In this document: positions 12,061-23,211 of the stretch, piece by piece
Numbering within the stretch: the stretch's first letter is position 1
Layout: each line of letters opens with the position of its first letter
Origin: Morella rubra
Lineage: Eukaryota; Streptophyta; Magnoliopsida; Fagales; Myricaceae
DNA: 64,000 nucleotides
Assembly (NCBI GenBank): GCA_003952965.2
Contig: CM025850.1
Span: 7,862,125 to 7,926,124 of the forward strand
Direction: 5' to 3'
Translations under genes and position numbers: made by a program
Notes under the pieces: model-generated
What the model was told of the DNA's origin: nothing
The model's input: the letters and a program-made list of their open reading frames with translations, nothing else
Database searches by the model: none

Positions 12061-13512
12061 TGTGAGTCTAAATAACAACCCAAGAGGGAGGTGAATTGGG
12101 TTTATCAAAAACTTAGTCCTTTTTGGTTGAAAACACAGATCTAGATATCAAAACTTAGTCCTTTTTGGTTGAATGAGTATAATGCTAAACAAAATATAAG
12201 CAATAATGATAAAGCATAAAGCACCACAAATATGGATATGGAACAAAAATAAGAGAGATAGAGTAGAGAGACAACACCGCAATTTTAGGTGGTTCGGCCA
12301 ACTCTTGCCTACGTCCACCCCCAAGGCTATTGACTTCCTTGGGCTTCCTTCACTATTCTCCAAATAGCAAATACACCTTAGCTTCCCGAGTGCTAAGGAA
12401 CCTTTACAAAGCATTTTTCGAGCTCACACTTAACTCTCTTCACAAATCCTAAAACCCAAGGGATTTCTTCTACTCTTACAAGTAGAACCAAGTGTTTTCC
12501 CAACACTCAAATGTTTTACAATAGATGGGTACAATGAAGAATGGCTCACTAAGCCGAATATGCAAGTGGAAAACTCACATGTGGAATGGCTCTCTAAGCC
12601 AAATCAGCAAGTGAAAAACTCAATAGAGTGCAAGAAGACAAAATTCTCAAAGGAAAGTTAAAGTTTGGTAGGTGGGTGCACAAGCTTTCTTGGTAGATGT
12701 GGTTTCCCTCTTCTTCAAAGCACTTCTCTCTCTAGAAATTGGGGCAAGTATAATAGCAAGTGTGTTGTCTCTTCTTCAAGAAATCTCTCTCTCTTTGGAG
12801 GCTAAGTCGTCAATGAAGAGCAAGAGGAGAAGATTCAACAATGAAAGCTTTTGTCTTGAACGAATCAGCAAGTGATTTCTTTGGATCTAGCTTTCTCTCT
12901 CTTTGGAAGGATGGATTTTGAATGATGATGCAAATCCCTTGCTTCTCTCTCCATCTCATTCTTCTTATAGCCCCAGGTCTTCAACGGTCATCAAGTAGCT
13001 TTATTGTACCGTTGGAGGGGTTCTAAAGTCTTTTTGAACCATTTTGATGATCTGGCGTCGTTCCAGGATTTCTGCAAATTCACACCATGTGTCGACACAT
13101 TGATGGTATGTGTTGACACATTAAATCTTGGCCTGGAAACATGCTCTCGGGTGTTAGTGCAATATGTCGACACTTGTCTTCAATGTGTCGACACATTGAA
13201 CACTTAGTCTGGAGTAAGTGCAATGTGTCGACACTTACAAGTGCTGGAGAGAAAAATCAGTATCTTGAAAGTGTCCAATCCATTCCAACACTTCTTTAAA
13301 CACCTACAGTATGAAAAATTGATCTTATGAACTTATGTAATGGTGTTCAAGTACACTTAAAAATAATTTAAAGAAATAACCTCAATCTTTTGAAATATAT
13401 TTTAGAAATAGTGGATTGACAAGATAAAATCTAAAAGTCATCAAAGCACTTAGAATTTTTGTTATCATCAAAATCAATCATGGATTGTTTGCAAAACAAC
13501 CTTGGGCTAACA
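12061..13512. mobile_element. Solo LTR nested in the Copia-type element
   Basis: A 1,452-bp block beginning TGTGAGTCTAAATAACAACC and ending TTGGGCTAACA, flanked by a 5-bp duplication TATAT on both sides (12056-12060 and 13513-13517). The phrases CCCAAGAGGGAGGTGAATTG near the start and GTTATCATCAAAATCAA near the end are typical of plant LTRs. No internal region or second LTR is present, so this is a solo LTR left by recombination between two LTRs. It is younger than the element it sits in. Confidence 0.8.
13085..13240. repeat. Cluster of GTGTCGACAC palindromes in the solo LTR
   Basis: Five copies or near-copies of the 10-bp palindrome GTGTCGACAC within about 150 bp (near 13088, 13110, 13163, 13183, 13225), mostly in the context AATGTGTCGACACATT. 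Regular spacing inside an LTR suggests either a protein-binding array in the promoter part or a small satellite-like expansion. Its function is unknown. Confidence 0.8.
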
Positions 13513-15649
13513 TATATGTAATCCAAATATTTATATTCTTTAGTTCAAAATAATTTTTCAAAAAAAATCCAAGTCAACTATGCAAGATAGTGAATAAATC
13601 AAGTAATTCTTACTTAATTTTGACATATGAACTTTTAAGCCATCCCATTATTGAAGAGAAATACTATACTAATTCAATCATAATTTGTAATAACGAAATA
13701 TATATAGCTATTTTTTTCCTAACCAAAGAAAAAAAATTTGATACCAAATAAAATAATCATGGGACCCAAAGCATAAATTGTAATTATCTAATCCTCCAAG
13801 ATACATTGTATATCAAGCAACTAAGATATCATATATGTTTGAATATGACAACTGAATTTACAAAGCAACATATTATGAATGACCCATTAAATATATGCTT
13901 ACAGGGTTATCAAAACTTAGATTTCCAATATTGCAAATTTCTCATTTTTACTAATTGACCCACATGTTTTTTAAAACTATTTAAACTGTCTCCCCAATCA
14001 TTTTATACACTTAACCCAAAGACACATCGTCACTAACTAATAATTTTGTTAATGAAATATGAATTTTAGAGTTAAATATGACTATTGCTAACCCACTACA
14101 CTTCATAAAAGCAATTATTAATGAGATAGATAAGTAATTTCTAAAAAAAATGGCTTATATGAAAAAGGGGGACATTTAGAAAAACTAGATTTCAATTTCA
14201 CCAAATAATCACACAAGTTTAATCTAGATTAATGAATCCATGTAATAGAGTGAGAAGCACATGCAATAAGACAAGGAAATACAAAACCCATTAACTAGGA
14301 GACAACCCGAACTAATTTCGGGACCACAAGACCACAAGTAATCATAAATCTCACATTTAGTCAATATAACATGAAGAGAGATAGAGAGATTTGTACCTTG
14401 TCGTGGACTTAAGATATGCTTAAACAAAGTAGTGGGAAAAGATTCAACAAAGCAAAACATGAAGAAACAAGGAGACCCACGACACTTGAGAGAAGCACAA
14501 ACGGCGCAAGGAAAAAAAGAAGAACTAAAGGTGGTGTCATCAAAGTGTTAGGGCAAAAGTGATTCATAAGGGTATAATAGGAAAGTAAGGTAAAAAGACA
14601 AGACAAAAACACAAAAAAAAACAACCTTTCAAAAGTAAACTTTTTCAACATAAAAGCTAAACTTAAATGCTTTTCTTTAAAAATCATGTGCTTGGGCTTT
14701 TATACTTTTTTAGTAATTCTGAATGCACACTAAGATATTTACACACAGCCCATTATTCAACACTTAGACAATTTTCGTCTCTTTCCACCATTTTTGCCGA
14801 TTTGAGTCTTCTCTTTCAGCAAAATACACTATAACACAAACCTCAGATAAACTTCACATACACTTCTAACTTCAGATTATTTGCATAGAAATAAAAAATT
14901 GAAATAAATTCACTAACATTTTTCATATTCACCGAATGTTAATCAACTCATCAAAATAAGATATAGAACATTTTTATAACATATTAGATGGTGAAAAATT
15001 ATTTAACTTCCTAGGCAAAAATTGATTGACTAGTACATTAAATAAAACCAAATTATTTTTAAGGCATTTGACAAATACCAACAGCTTGCCTTAAGAATTC
15101 AAATCTTGTCGAATTCTCCTTAGCCATAGAACACACACAGCTTTAAACAAAACATGTTTCTCAGTTAAAACATAAAAGACCCTTGCGTATGACTTTTATA
15201 TCATCATCACTAACAATCACCATAACAGTACCTGCAACTTATCAAGAAACTTTAGAAAATTACTAAGCAGACTACTATCAAAGAAAAAAAATATTCCATG
15301 CTATTACAGAATTATCACAGATTTGAAAAATTAATCTTAATGACATATTAGAATATAACTAAAATCAATTATACTAAAAACAAATTAAGACTAAAGTATA
15401 TTCAATCTATTTAATTATGATTAAAAACATATGAATTTATTGACAAAACATTTCTTGCCTAAAAGGCAATGTGAGTTGCATTACTTGAAGTTATGTCTTT
15501 CTTTTTCCAAACTAATTTTTGATTAATAGCAGGACTTAGCTTTTGATTTATAATCTGAATTTGTTGAGATAACATGCTTACTTGACTTCAGCAACTTATC
15601 AAATTTAGACTTAGATACATTATTTGAAAATGAAGAAACAAGTCTTTTC

Positions 15650-17020
15650 CATTTTTCAAGAGATCAAAACATTTAGGCTTGGTATGACCAACTTTACCAC
15701 AATGAAAATACTTAGTAATAAATCTGGAAAATTTAGATTTAAACAAAACAGGAGCTTTAGAAGTGACTACCTTGTTTACCTTCTCTTGAGATGCGAGTGT
15801 ACTCTAAATTTTCTGAGTATGATCAAAACCTAATCCTCTTTTATTTCCATCCGAGTGTCCTATACTTAGCATCTTATTAAGTTTGCTAGTACCACATGAA
15901 AATTTCTTAAATTGTTCATTAGCTAGGTCCAGCTCCTTTGATAGTTTTGATGCTAGATCTTCTATAGAAGTGTTCATAGTCATAAGTTCTTAAATCATAG
16001 CATTTTTCTCTACTAACTTTTCAGCTAGTTCATCTCTTTCTTTTTCAACAAGAACTATTTTCTTAGAAGTTAAGACATTTTCCTTCTTAATTTTAACACT
16101 TTCCTCGTATAACTCTTGATAAGATTCTTTTAACCCTCAAGCTCATCAACATCCTCAGTGATAATTTCTTCTGCATCATCAAAATCAGTAAACTCATCAA
16201 TTTTAATAGAAGATGTGAATGCAAGAAAATTTACCTTATCATTATTCAAAGTTTCTGCATCTGAAGAATTTGACTCTATATCAGAATCTGAAAGTGTTGT
16301 CTTCATAGCGTTCTTCCCTTTCGATTTCAAGTAAGTAGGACATTCAGCTTTAAAGTGCTCAAAGTCTTTGCACTCATGACATTGTAGCCTTTGTTCTTGC
16401 TTCTTTTTGAACTCTTTCTTTTCAGATTTATCCCTCTACTCATCACTTTTTCAGCTTGGTTTCGTAGAAGCTTTCGAGTTCGATTTTTGACCTTTCCAAT
16501 TTCTATCCTTCTTGAACTTAAATGCTTTCCTAAATTTTTTAACAAACAAGGCCATGTCTTCTTCATCAAACATGTCATCTTCAGATTCGAATCCTCTTCT
16601 ATTGAATTCAATGCAATGGATTTTCCTTTCTTTGTTGCAAGAAGAGTCATTTCGTAGGTCTGAAGAGATCCTACAAATTCATCTAGTTTGATGGAATCCA
16701 ATATTTTACTCTCTTCAATAGCAGTCACCTTAGGCCTAAATCTCTCCGGTAATGACCTTAAGACTTTACGAACTACTTTGGATTCAGCCATCTTCTCGCC
16801 TAGACTAAAACTCGAATTTACCAAGTTGGTGAGTTTCCCATAAAAGTCATCAAAGCACTCATCCTCTTTCATTCTAAGTTCTTCAAATTTAGAAATAATC
16901 ATCTGTAATTTTGAGTCTCTAACAATCTTGGTTCCTTTGTGGGTTGTACAAAGAATGTCCCAAGCTTCTTTTGCTGTTTCACAATTTGAAATTCTTATAA
17001 ACTCCTCAGCTGACACACTA
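15650..17020 (-). other. gag region of the LTR element
   Basis: Minus-strand open stretches with the Copia-type Gag signature (ISNCETAKEAWDILCTTHKG; LRSLPERFRPKVTAIEESK) followed by a CCHC zinc knuckle, an acidic Ser/Asp stretch and a second knuckle-like motif. It is a fossil and is broken in a few places. No downstream pol domains are recognisable. Confidence 0.75.
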
Positions 17021-17295
17021 GTAAATATGGCATTTAATCCCTTATTATTCCATTATGCTGTCTCTCTTTTACTCGGCTCCAAAAATGTGAACTCTTTTCA
17101 CTAGTGACCTCATTTACTGTAACAGTTGGTTTTTCTCATCCATTAGTCACTATTGTCCAAACTCTCTCGTCTATGGATTTTAGGAATGCTCGCATCCTAA
17201 CTTTCCAATAAGCATAGTTTGATCCATCGAAAAATGGTGGAACACTTAGAGAATGGCTCTTATCCATCTCTACTAATTTGAGTCTAAAGAATCAA

Positions 17296-17314
17296 GATCT
17301 GCTCTAATACGAAT
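17296..17314 (-). other. Primer-binding site of the LTR element
   Basis: On the minus strand the LTR end is followed by ATTCGTATTAGAGCAGATC, which resembles the initiator-methionine tRNA primer site (TGGTATCAGAGC) with a few differences. It fixes the element's orientation as minus. Confidence 0.7.
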
Positions 17315-18519
17315 TGAACGGAATGATTTAAGACTTAATACAGCACCAATTGAACCTAGAGGGAGGGTGAATAGGTTCTGCAACTTAATCTTTCAAACTA
17401 TTTAAATTTAACAAGACTTTTTCTGCACAGGCTACACAAGAACTTATCAGAAATTTTTCAACACACGTTAACAGCAGTATAATTAACAAGAACTTATCAG
17501 AATTTTTCAATACACGTTAACAGCAATGTAAATAATCAAGCAAATTATAAATCAATTAATTTCGAATCTATATCCAAGATTCTAAAACCAAGAACATCTG
17601 AAAATTCAGCTTGTAGTTCATGATTATTAATACTTTAATCAAGAACAATATTAACAGATCAATCACCACAAAAAGACATAAATCTTTTGGTTACGAAGAG
17701 AAAATCTCTTGGAAACAAATTCTAAGAGAAAAAAACTCTCAGGACCCGTAGGCCAAGTAACGATTTCACTAGCTTTTCAAACTCGAAATACAAGGTGATC
17801 CATAGACTCAAGAATACCCAACATCCTAGTCTAACACACTTGTTTGCTTGCCCGAACTACACCATTTGGATCTGCTCCAATGCAGGATTGAGAACCTCTC
17901 ATCCATTCAAAAAGCTAACTACCTTTACCTAGCTATTCATACCTTGCCGTCCTCCATTGCGAACTCACAACAACTGTAAATGTACGAACTTGGCACTTGG
18001 ACCTTCAAGATTTCAGCAACCTCCAAAAGTCTTGAATCTCTTTTGGGGAAATAACCAAGTGATCAATCTATTGAACTAAGAATCCTAAAGAGAGGGGTTT
18101 TATCTTCAAGGCTCCATTCTCAATTCATACACACGAAGGCTCAGAAAAGGGGCAGAAAGATTCAAGAGAGAGTTTCACGTTGAAAGCACGATTTTTCTAA
18201 GCTACCTTTTGTAATGAAATAAAGGGGTTATAAGCTAAAGGTGACTCACGGTTAAAGTGGAAGGTTCAAGGCTTTTTGGGTCTTTTTTGACGTCATCAAT
18301 TTAGTTAGAAACTGACTAACCAAATTTTGTTCCTATAGTGCCCCAAATCGCGCTTCTATCTAACTTGCGTCTGACTTCCAACTGACTTGACATTTCTGGG
18401 TAAAAACTCAGTTTTTACTGCTATCTTCAATTCTTCATAGAAGCTTCGAAACTCCTTAATATCTCAGGAAATAAACTAAATTACATATGAAGTATAGCTA
18501 ACTAAAATATTCCCTAACA
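17315..18519 (-). repeat. LTR (5' LTR in element orientation)
   Basis: Direct repeat of 9123-10325 with the same TG...CA ends, followed by the target duplication CTATT. Differences from its partner are scattered substitutions and short indels. Confidence 0.9.
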
Positions 18520-19192
18520 CTATTTATTGATCAGATTGTGGATGCATGCATGTGGTTATTATCACCTATCAGCTATCTTAATGGTCAAATATTTGTTGAC
18601 AGTATAATTTATATAAAATAAATAATAGGGTTAGGGTGTTAATGTATATATAAAATTAGTAATTTGTGAGAACATTGTAAATAGGTGTCATTTTGAGGAA
18701 GTTGAACATGGAAGCTTCTCTGGAAACAATGTTGTAAAGTTTGAGCAAGCTTTCCATGAAAGGGGCTTAAAGCTAGCTAGTTCATGTTTTCTAGACGTTC
18801 ATTCATCAATGAAGTATTTGCTTATTTTCAGAGAATGGTCTCTGCAAATAGGTTATTGTCAACCTTTTAATTTCCTTTCTATATATATCAGCCATCTCAA
18901 AATCTCACAAGGAAATAAAAATATATTTTCTTTTTTTCTAATAGGTATTCTAGAAAGGCTCTCCAATAGCTAGGGACTTCTCAAAAGCAATTCTAAGGCT
19001 ATTAGAAGACGGCTAGATGAAACGACTTAAAGATCAATGGTTGACTCCCTCAAATGAGTGCGCAAATGCAACATCTGGTAATGCCCAAAGTTTGAGCCTC
19101 CAAAGCTTCTGGGGTCTCTACCTTATATCTGGTGCCATTTCGGCCATTTGTTTTCTACTGGCATTAATCCACTTATTGAGGAATTATCAAAG

Positions 19193-20625
19193 GGGTTTGG
19201 ATTCAGTCCAAACCATAAGGGTCCAAACACATCGAAACCCACGGTTTCGATTCACCACGGTTTGGATTGAATCCAAACCCATCTAACGCCTCATAGGTCT
19301 CCACCTCTTAATGAGGCCTGTGAGGCGTTGGCTCGGTTGGGCTCCTCGTGGAGCCGACCAGGTGCGCATCAGTAATCTTTTTCTCTCTTTTTAGCCGCAC
19401 TGGTCGAACCAATAAACATATTGTGCGACCAGTTCTTCGACCAGTATAACTGGAACACGTGTCTGACCTCATTATTGAGGTAAAAATAATGGTATGACCA
19501 CATCATTAGAGAAAAATCAGTTCACCAAAAATTAGTGATCGGACCGCATCATTGATGTAAAAAATAATGGCCACAAAACTAGTGGTCTGACCGCATCATT
19601 AGTTGAGATCGAAATTTTTTCTATTTAATAAAAAAAAAAGGAAAAAATAAAGTTCGCCTATTTTTGTTGAGGGAGAGCTTAAAAACAAGCAGAATTTTAT
19701 CTCACTAATAATAAAAACATTGCATCACATCTTCAAGGAAACCTATTTATGACATCAATATGCTTATATTGTTATATTATATACGAATAACATCCGGATT
19801 CACCAGAAGGTATGCCTTTACAGTGTTCATCATTGTCATATTCCCTTCCTTTATGCTTGTAACATCTTCTTCAGATAGTAAAAGTCCAATTTTAATACCA
19901 TTTCAATACATCTTCAAAGTGCACTTCTGCACTTCGACTATTTTACAAAGTTATTCGAAGTGAAACGATGAAACAACTTTAAAACATCGGTTTCCCAAAT
20001 TTCGTTAAAACATCAATGTTTAAAGCATGTCTTTAAAATACAGATTTCACAAATTTCAACCAATAGCATCACATACACGAGTACGCATTTGGGCTATGTA
20101 GTACTTCAAAACATCGGCTTTCCAAACCTCTAACATTTTTTTTTATATGGATTAAATATACATTAAAGAAATCATGACATGTAATAAGTATGCATTTGAG
20201 CCATGACCTGCGTGCGATTTCTTATTTTCCTAAGGTCTCTCTCAAAAAAAAAAAAAAAAAGAGCAACTCGGCAACAAGAAAGAGGGGGAGGAGAGTAGTG
20301 GGATTTTGGGGATTTAGAAGCTAGGATTTAGAAGCCGATGTTTGAAATGGAGGATTTGGAAAAAAAAAAACACGTGTTCCAGTCATACCAGTCGGAGAAC
20401 TGGTCGCACAACTTGTTTAGTGGTCCGACCAGTGCGATTAAAGAGAAAGAGAAATGGTACTGATGCGTGCTTGGTCGGCTCCACAAGGAGCCCAACCGAG
20501 CCAACGCCTCACAAGCCTCATTAAATGAGGTGAAGACCTGTGAGGCATTAGATGAGTTTGGATTTAATCCAGACCGTAGGTCTAGATGTGTCTGGACCCG
20601 TACGATATGGATTGAATCCAAACCC
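19193..20625. mobile_element. Non-autonomous MULE with long inverted termini, inside GLR-a exon 5
   Basis: A 1,433-bp insert bounded by a perfect 9-bp target duplication TTATCAAAG (19184-19192 and 20626-20634), the size made by Mutator-like transposases. The ends are inverted repeats: left GGGTTTGGATTCAGTCC, right (reverse complement) GGGTTTGGATTCAATCC. The similarity runs about 185 bp or more inward, including TGAGGCGTTGGCTCGGTTGG and GGAGCCGACCA. The interior is AT-rich and non-coding. Removing the insert and one TSD copy restores the reading frame across a Tyr-Gln-Arg-Asp junction in the tail of the receptor, so the borders are exact. Confidence 0.93.
20248..20264 (+). repeat. Poly(A) run
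   Basis: An A tract of about 17 inside the right arm of the MULE insert. It is low complexity. Confidence 0.8.
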
Positions 20626-20899
20626 TTATCAAAGAGATCAGCAACAGGCATACGAATTGGGCAATATTGCAACTCCAAGTGATCATAAAAGTGCTTGGAA
20701 GAAGGGGGTTAGACTTGCAAGATACTTTTATAATGAAGAAACCAAAGTCAGTCCAGAGAGAGCTCCAACTTTTAATGCTCGCACAAGGGACGCAGATGAA
20801 TGGGGTTCTTCAAGGTGGGAATACGTGAGCACTTCCGACATTCTGGACAGTACTACTGATCAGGTCTCCACACCCGCTGAAATTGAAATGGCGCCATAG

Positions 20900-23211
20900 A
20901 AAGAAGAATTTATGTGCGAACTATACCCAAAATGAAACAAAAAAAAAAAAAAAAGGAAAAAAAATATAACATAGGTGCTAATTGTCATGTTGACAGCAAT
21001 TCATTTCAGTAATTGCTAATATTCCAAGTGAAAGCAACTTGGTGTAATAATAGAAAGTAAGTAGAGATTCATTTCACCATTTATTCGAAAAGCCACGAAA
21101 ATGCGAATAGATCAATTTTATTTATATTTATGCTTCCAACAGGTTTTTATTAGCGACAATATTATAACTGAATGGTCACACAAAAACAAGACGAAAATGT
21201 GTACTAGCCCTCGGTTGTTGGTTTGTGATTTCTAGGCATTAGTAAATTTCATTTCACTACTAGAAAAATTGCAAAAGCGCTAAATTCAAATGAATGAGAT
21301 ACAAATAACAGGAGATAATAAAATCCATTACAGCAACATTGAAGGTCCAAAAGACCATACATCTATTGGTCTTAAAAGATTGATTCGAAATGGTTTATGG
21401 TTATAAAAGTCTCGTATAAACGGGTCAAGAGGTCTGTAATTGACCCGCCTATAGGAGGCCTTTTATTAAAAAAAAAAAAAAAACAAGTCCTGTCCTTTTT
21501 AAGATGATCTCCCTTTAAAATATGATCCGGTTCCAACACTCTTGGAGTAGTCTAGCAGCTGGGAACAGGAAAGCTTGAACCATGACGTAGCGTACAGATT
21601 TAGCAATGTTGAAAATTCTTTTTATCTATCCGGAGTTTAAAATACTAGAAATACTCACTCATGCAACAGTAGTAGACGGAATTTCTTAATCAATTGTTTT
21701 CCTCTTTACAAGACAAACTTCTCTTCTCATTGGAGGATCTCTTCTTTAAAGCGTACATCGAAGACTACGCGCGATTTTAGGAAGATAATGTACGTCCTCT
21801 CGTCGAATCTCACTCTGAAAAGTTCGAGGGAATACAGAAAGGAGAAATCAAGGGACAAGCGAATCAAAGCGTGCTAGAAAATTCGTAAGAGGGAATATAA
21901 TGGAGAAAGGATACATATATATACCAAAGCGCGTTCCTCAAAATATCACGTATTATTAATCAAGGTTTCTCGGCATCGCGACATATTTAGGATCAAATTA
22001 AAGGTTGTAAGAATTTTCAGAAAACGTCCTATAGTAGAAGCTGCTACGAACATCCTAATCTCTATAGCTAGCCATCGGATGGCTGAACTGAACAGTACTT
22101 GATTCCTAATAACACTTGACCCTATTAATAGCAGGACTTTGACTTCCAAGGTCATCGGAAATTTTATCTGACCGACCCTACCTAGTAGAATTTGAATGGC
22201 TAATAAGATTTAAGATTTAAAACTACTAAATAGACCCAAATTCGATGACTAGTAGAAGCAACGTAAGAAATATAAAACCGGCCGGTATAAAAAAGAAAAA
22301 AAATAAAAAAACCCATAAAATAATAACAAATAGAATAGAAAAACCTCCCATTAAACCCATTAAATAATAACAAATCCGCATCACAAAGTTTTGTAGGGTG
22401 ATCAAAATATGGCCGTCTCGCCCTATATTTCCGGCCGGTGGCTTGACCTGTCCGGTCTGTTATTTGTTAGAATTAATCTTATTTGTGGCGCGGCTCAATT
22501 GTTAACCTCCCTCCTAATGAAGATCTTAGAGGAAACTGTAAATAAATATACTTTTTTTAGAGCAATAACTATCACTAATTGAGTTTCAATAAATCTGAAT
22601 CCTAGTTTTTTCAAGAAAAAGAATTCCGTCATAGTTTCTCCCAGGCTGTCTCAATTTTCTCGAAATCTTATTAACTTTCTACGTTGATGGTCCCAAATTT
22701 CTTGCCCCACTGTACTTGAAAGCAGTGTTGTCCAGGTAACTGAGTTATAGCCTGTGAGCTGATTAACCAGGAGGAAGCTCAGGTTGAGTCTACTTTGGAA
22801 GCATGTTCTTCAGGCGGTAAGGCAGACTTTTACAAGGGAAGACAATTGGAGGCTTATTTGTATCTCCAGATCAGGCAAAACAAAATGGCGCGCCGGGTTG
22901 TAAAATGGACTGCAGATCGAATATTTTGGGCTCTAATATCTTGTCTTTTATTCCGCTTATGTCCTTAATGTAGACTGGCAGTTTATCCCTCCTCCATGTA
23001 TAGTTCTAGCGGATGATGGTGATCTGCTTATCTTCCCGGATGCCAAAGGGCAAAGTCAAAGAAATTAAATTGCATGCGGACTTTCCTACCATTTGCGCGT
23101 TTTCTGAAATATTGCCCATGTATTTAGTTGTGGTACGTAATTAGCCAGAGATGCAAGCTAACCAACTAAAGCCAAACCAGTGTCTAGTTCCCTGTCCCAA
23201 AAATTTGCTCA
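20900..23211. other. Intergenic between GLR-a and GLR-b
   Basis: About 2.3 kb with no supported gene. It contains A-runs near 20939 and 21470 and several short open frames without domains (for example minus 21946-22155). The last few hundred bases should hold the promoter of GLR-b, but no element could be assigned with confidence. The upstream block shared by GLR-a and GLR-d is not seen here. Confidence 0.6.

Larger units (their letters stand above)
9123..18519 (-). mobile_element. Ty1/Copia-type LTR element, gag-only remnant
   Basis: A 9,397-bp LTR element, transcribed from the minus strand, inserted in intron 4 of GLR-a. It has two LTRs (1,203 and 1,205 bp) with TG...CA ends and a 5-bp target duplication CTATT on both sides (9118-9122 and 18520-18524). 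A primer-binding site resembling the initiator-Met tRNA type abuts the right LTR, and a purine tract abuts the left one. Only gag-like sequence with CCHC zinc knuckles is recognised near the 5' end. No protease, integrase, reverse transcriptase or RNase H was recognised in the rest, which is AT-rich. A solo LTR of another family sits inside. The coding part is broken at a few places. By eye about 15 of the first 245 aligned LTR positions differ, so the insertion is old, probably millions of years. Confidence 0.85.
7844..20899 (+). pseudogene. GLR-a: glutamate receptor-like pseudogene split by transposons
   Basis: Remnant of a plant glutamate receptor-like cation channel. Exon 3 (about 7844-8144) gives the end of ligand lobe S1, M1 and the pore (VEFTQPYAESGLSM, then [20 protein letters not shown]). 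Exon 4 (8357-8751) gives M3 with the gating motif [10 protein letters not shown] and the S2 lobe. Exon 5 runs 18945-19192 and 20635-20899 (M4 and tail, ending EIEMAP). Intron 4 is swollen by a 9.4-kb LTR element and exon 5 is interrupted by a 1.43-kb MULE-type element. Exons 1-2 are missing. There is a 2-base loss in exon 3 (near 7883), and two in-frame TAG codons occur near the start of exon 5. It cannot make a channel. The clade-2 assignment follows from closeness to GLR-d. Confidence 0.88.

Noticed and set aside
13000-13240. CRISPR-like or satellite array from the GTGTCGACAC repeats
   Set aside because: The repeats are short palindromes with uneven spacing inside an LTR of a plant genome. 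Not a CRISPR.
20328-20682. Overlapping 60-116-codon frames on both strands at 20328-20682
   Set aside because: They lie inside the inverted terminus of the MULE insert and mirror the opposite arm. They are not genes.
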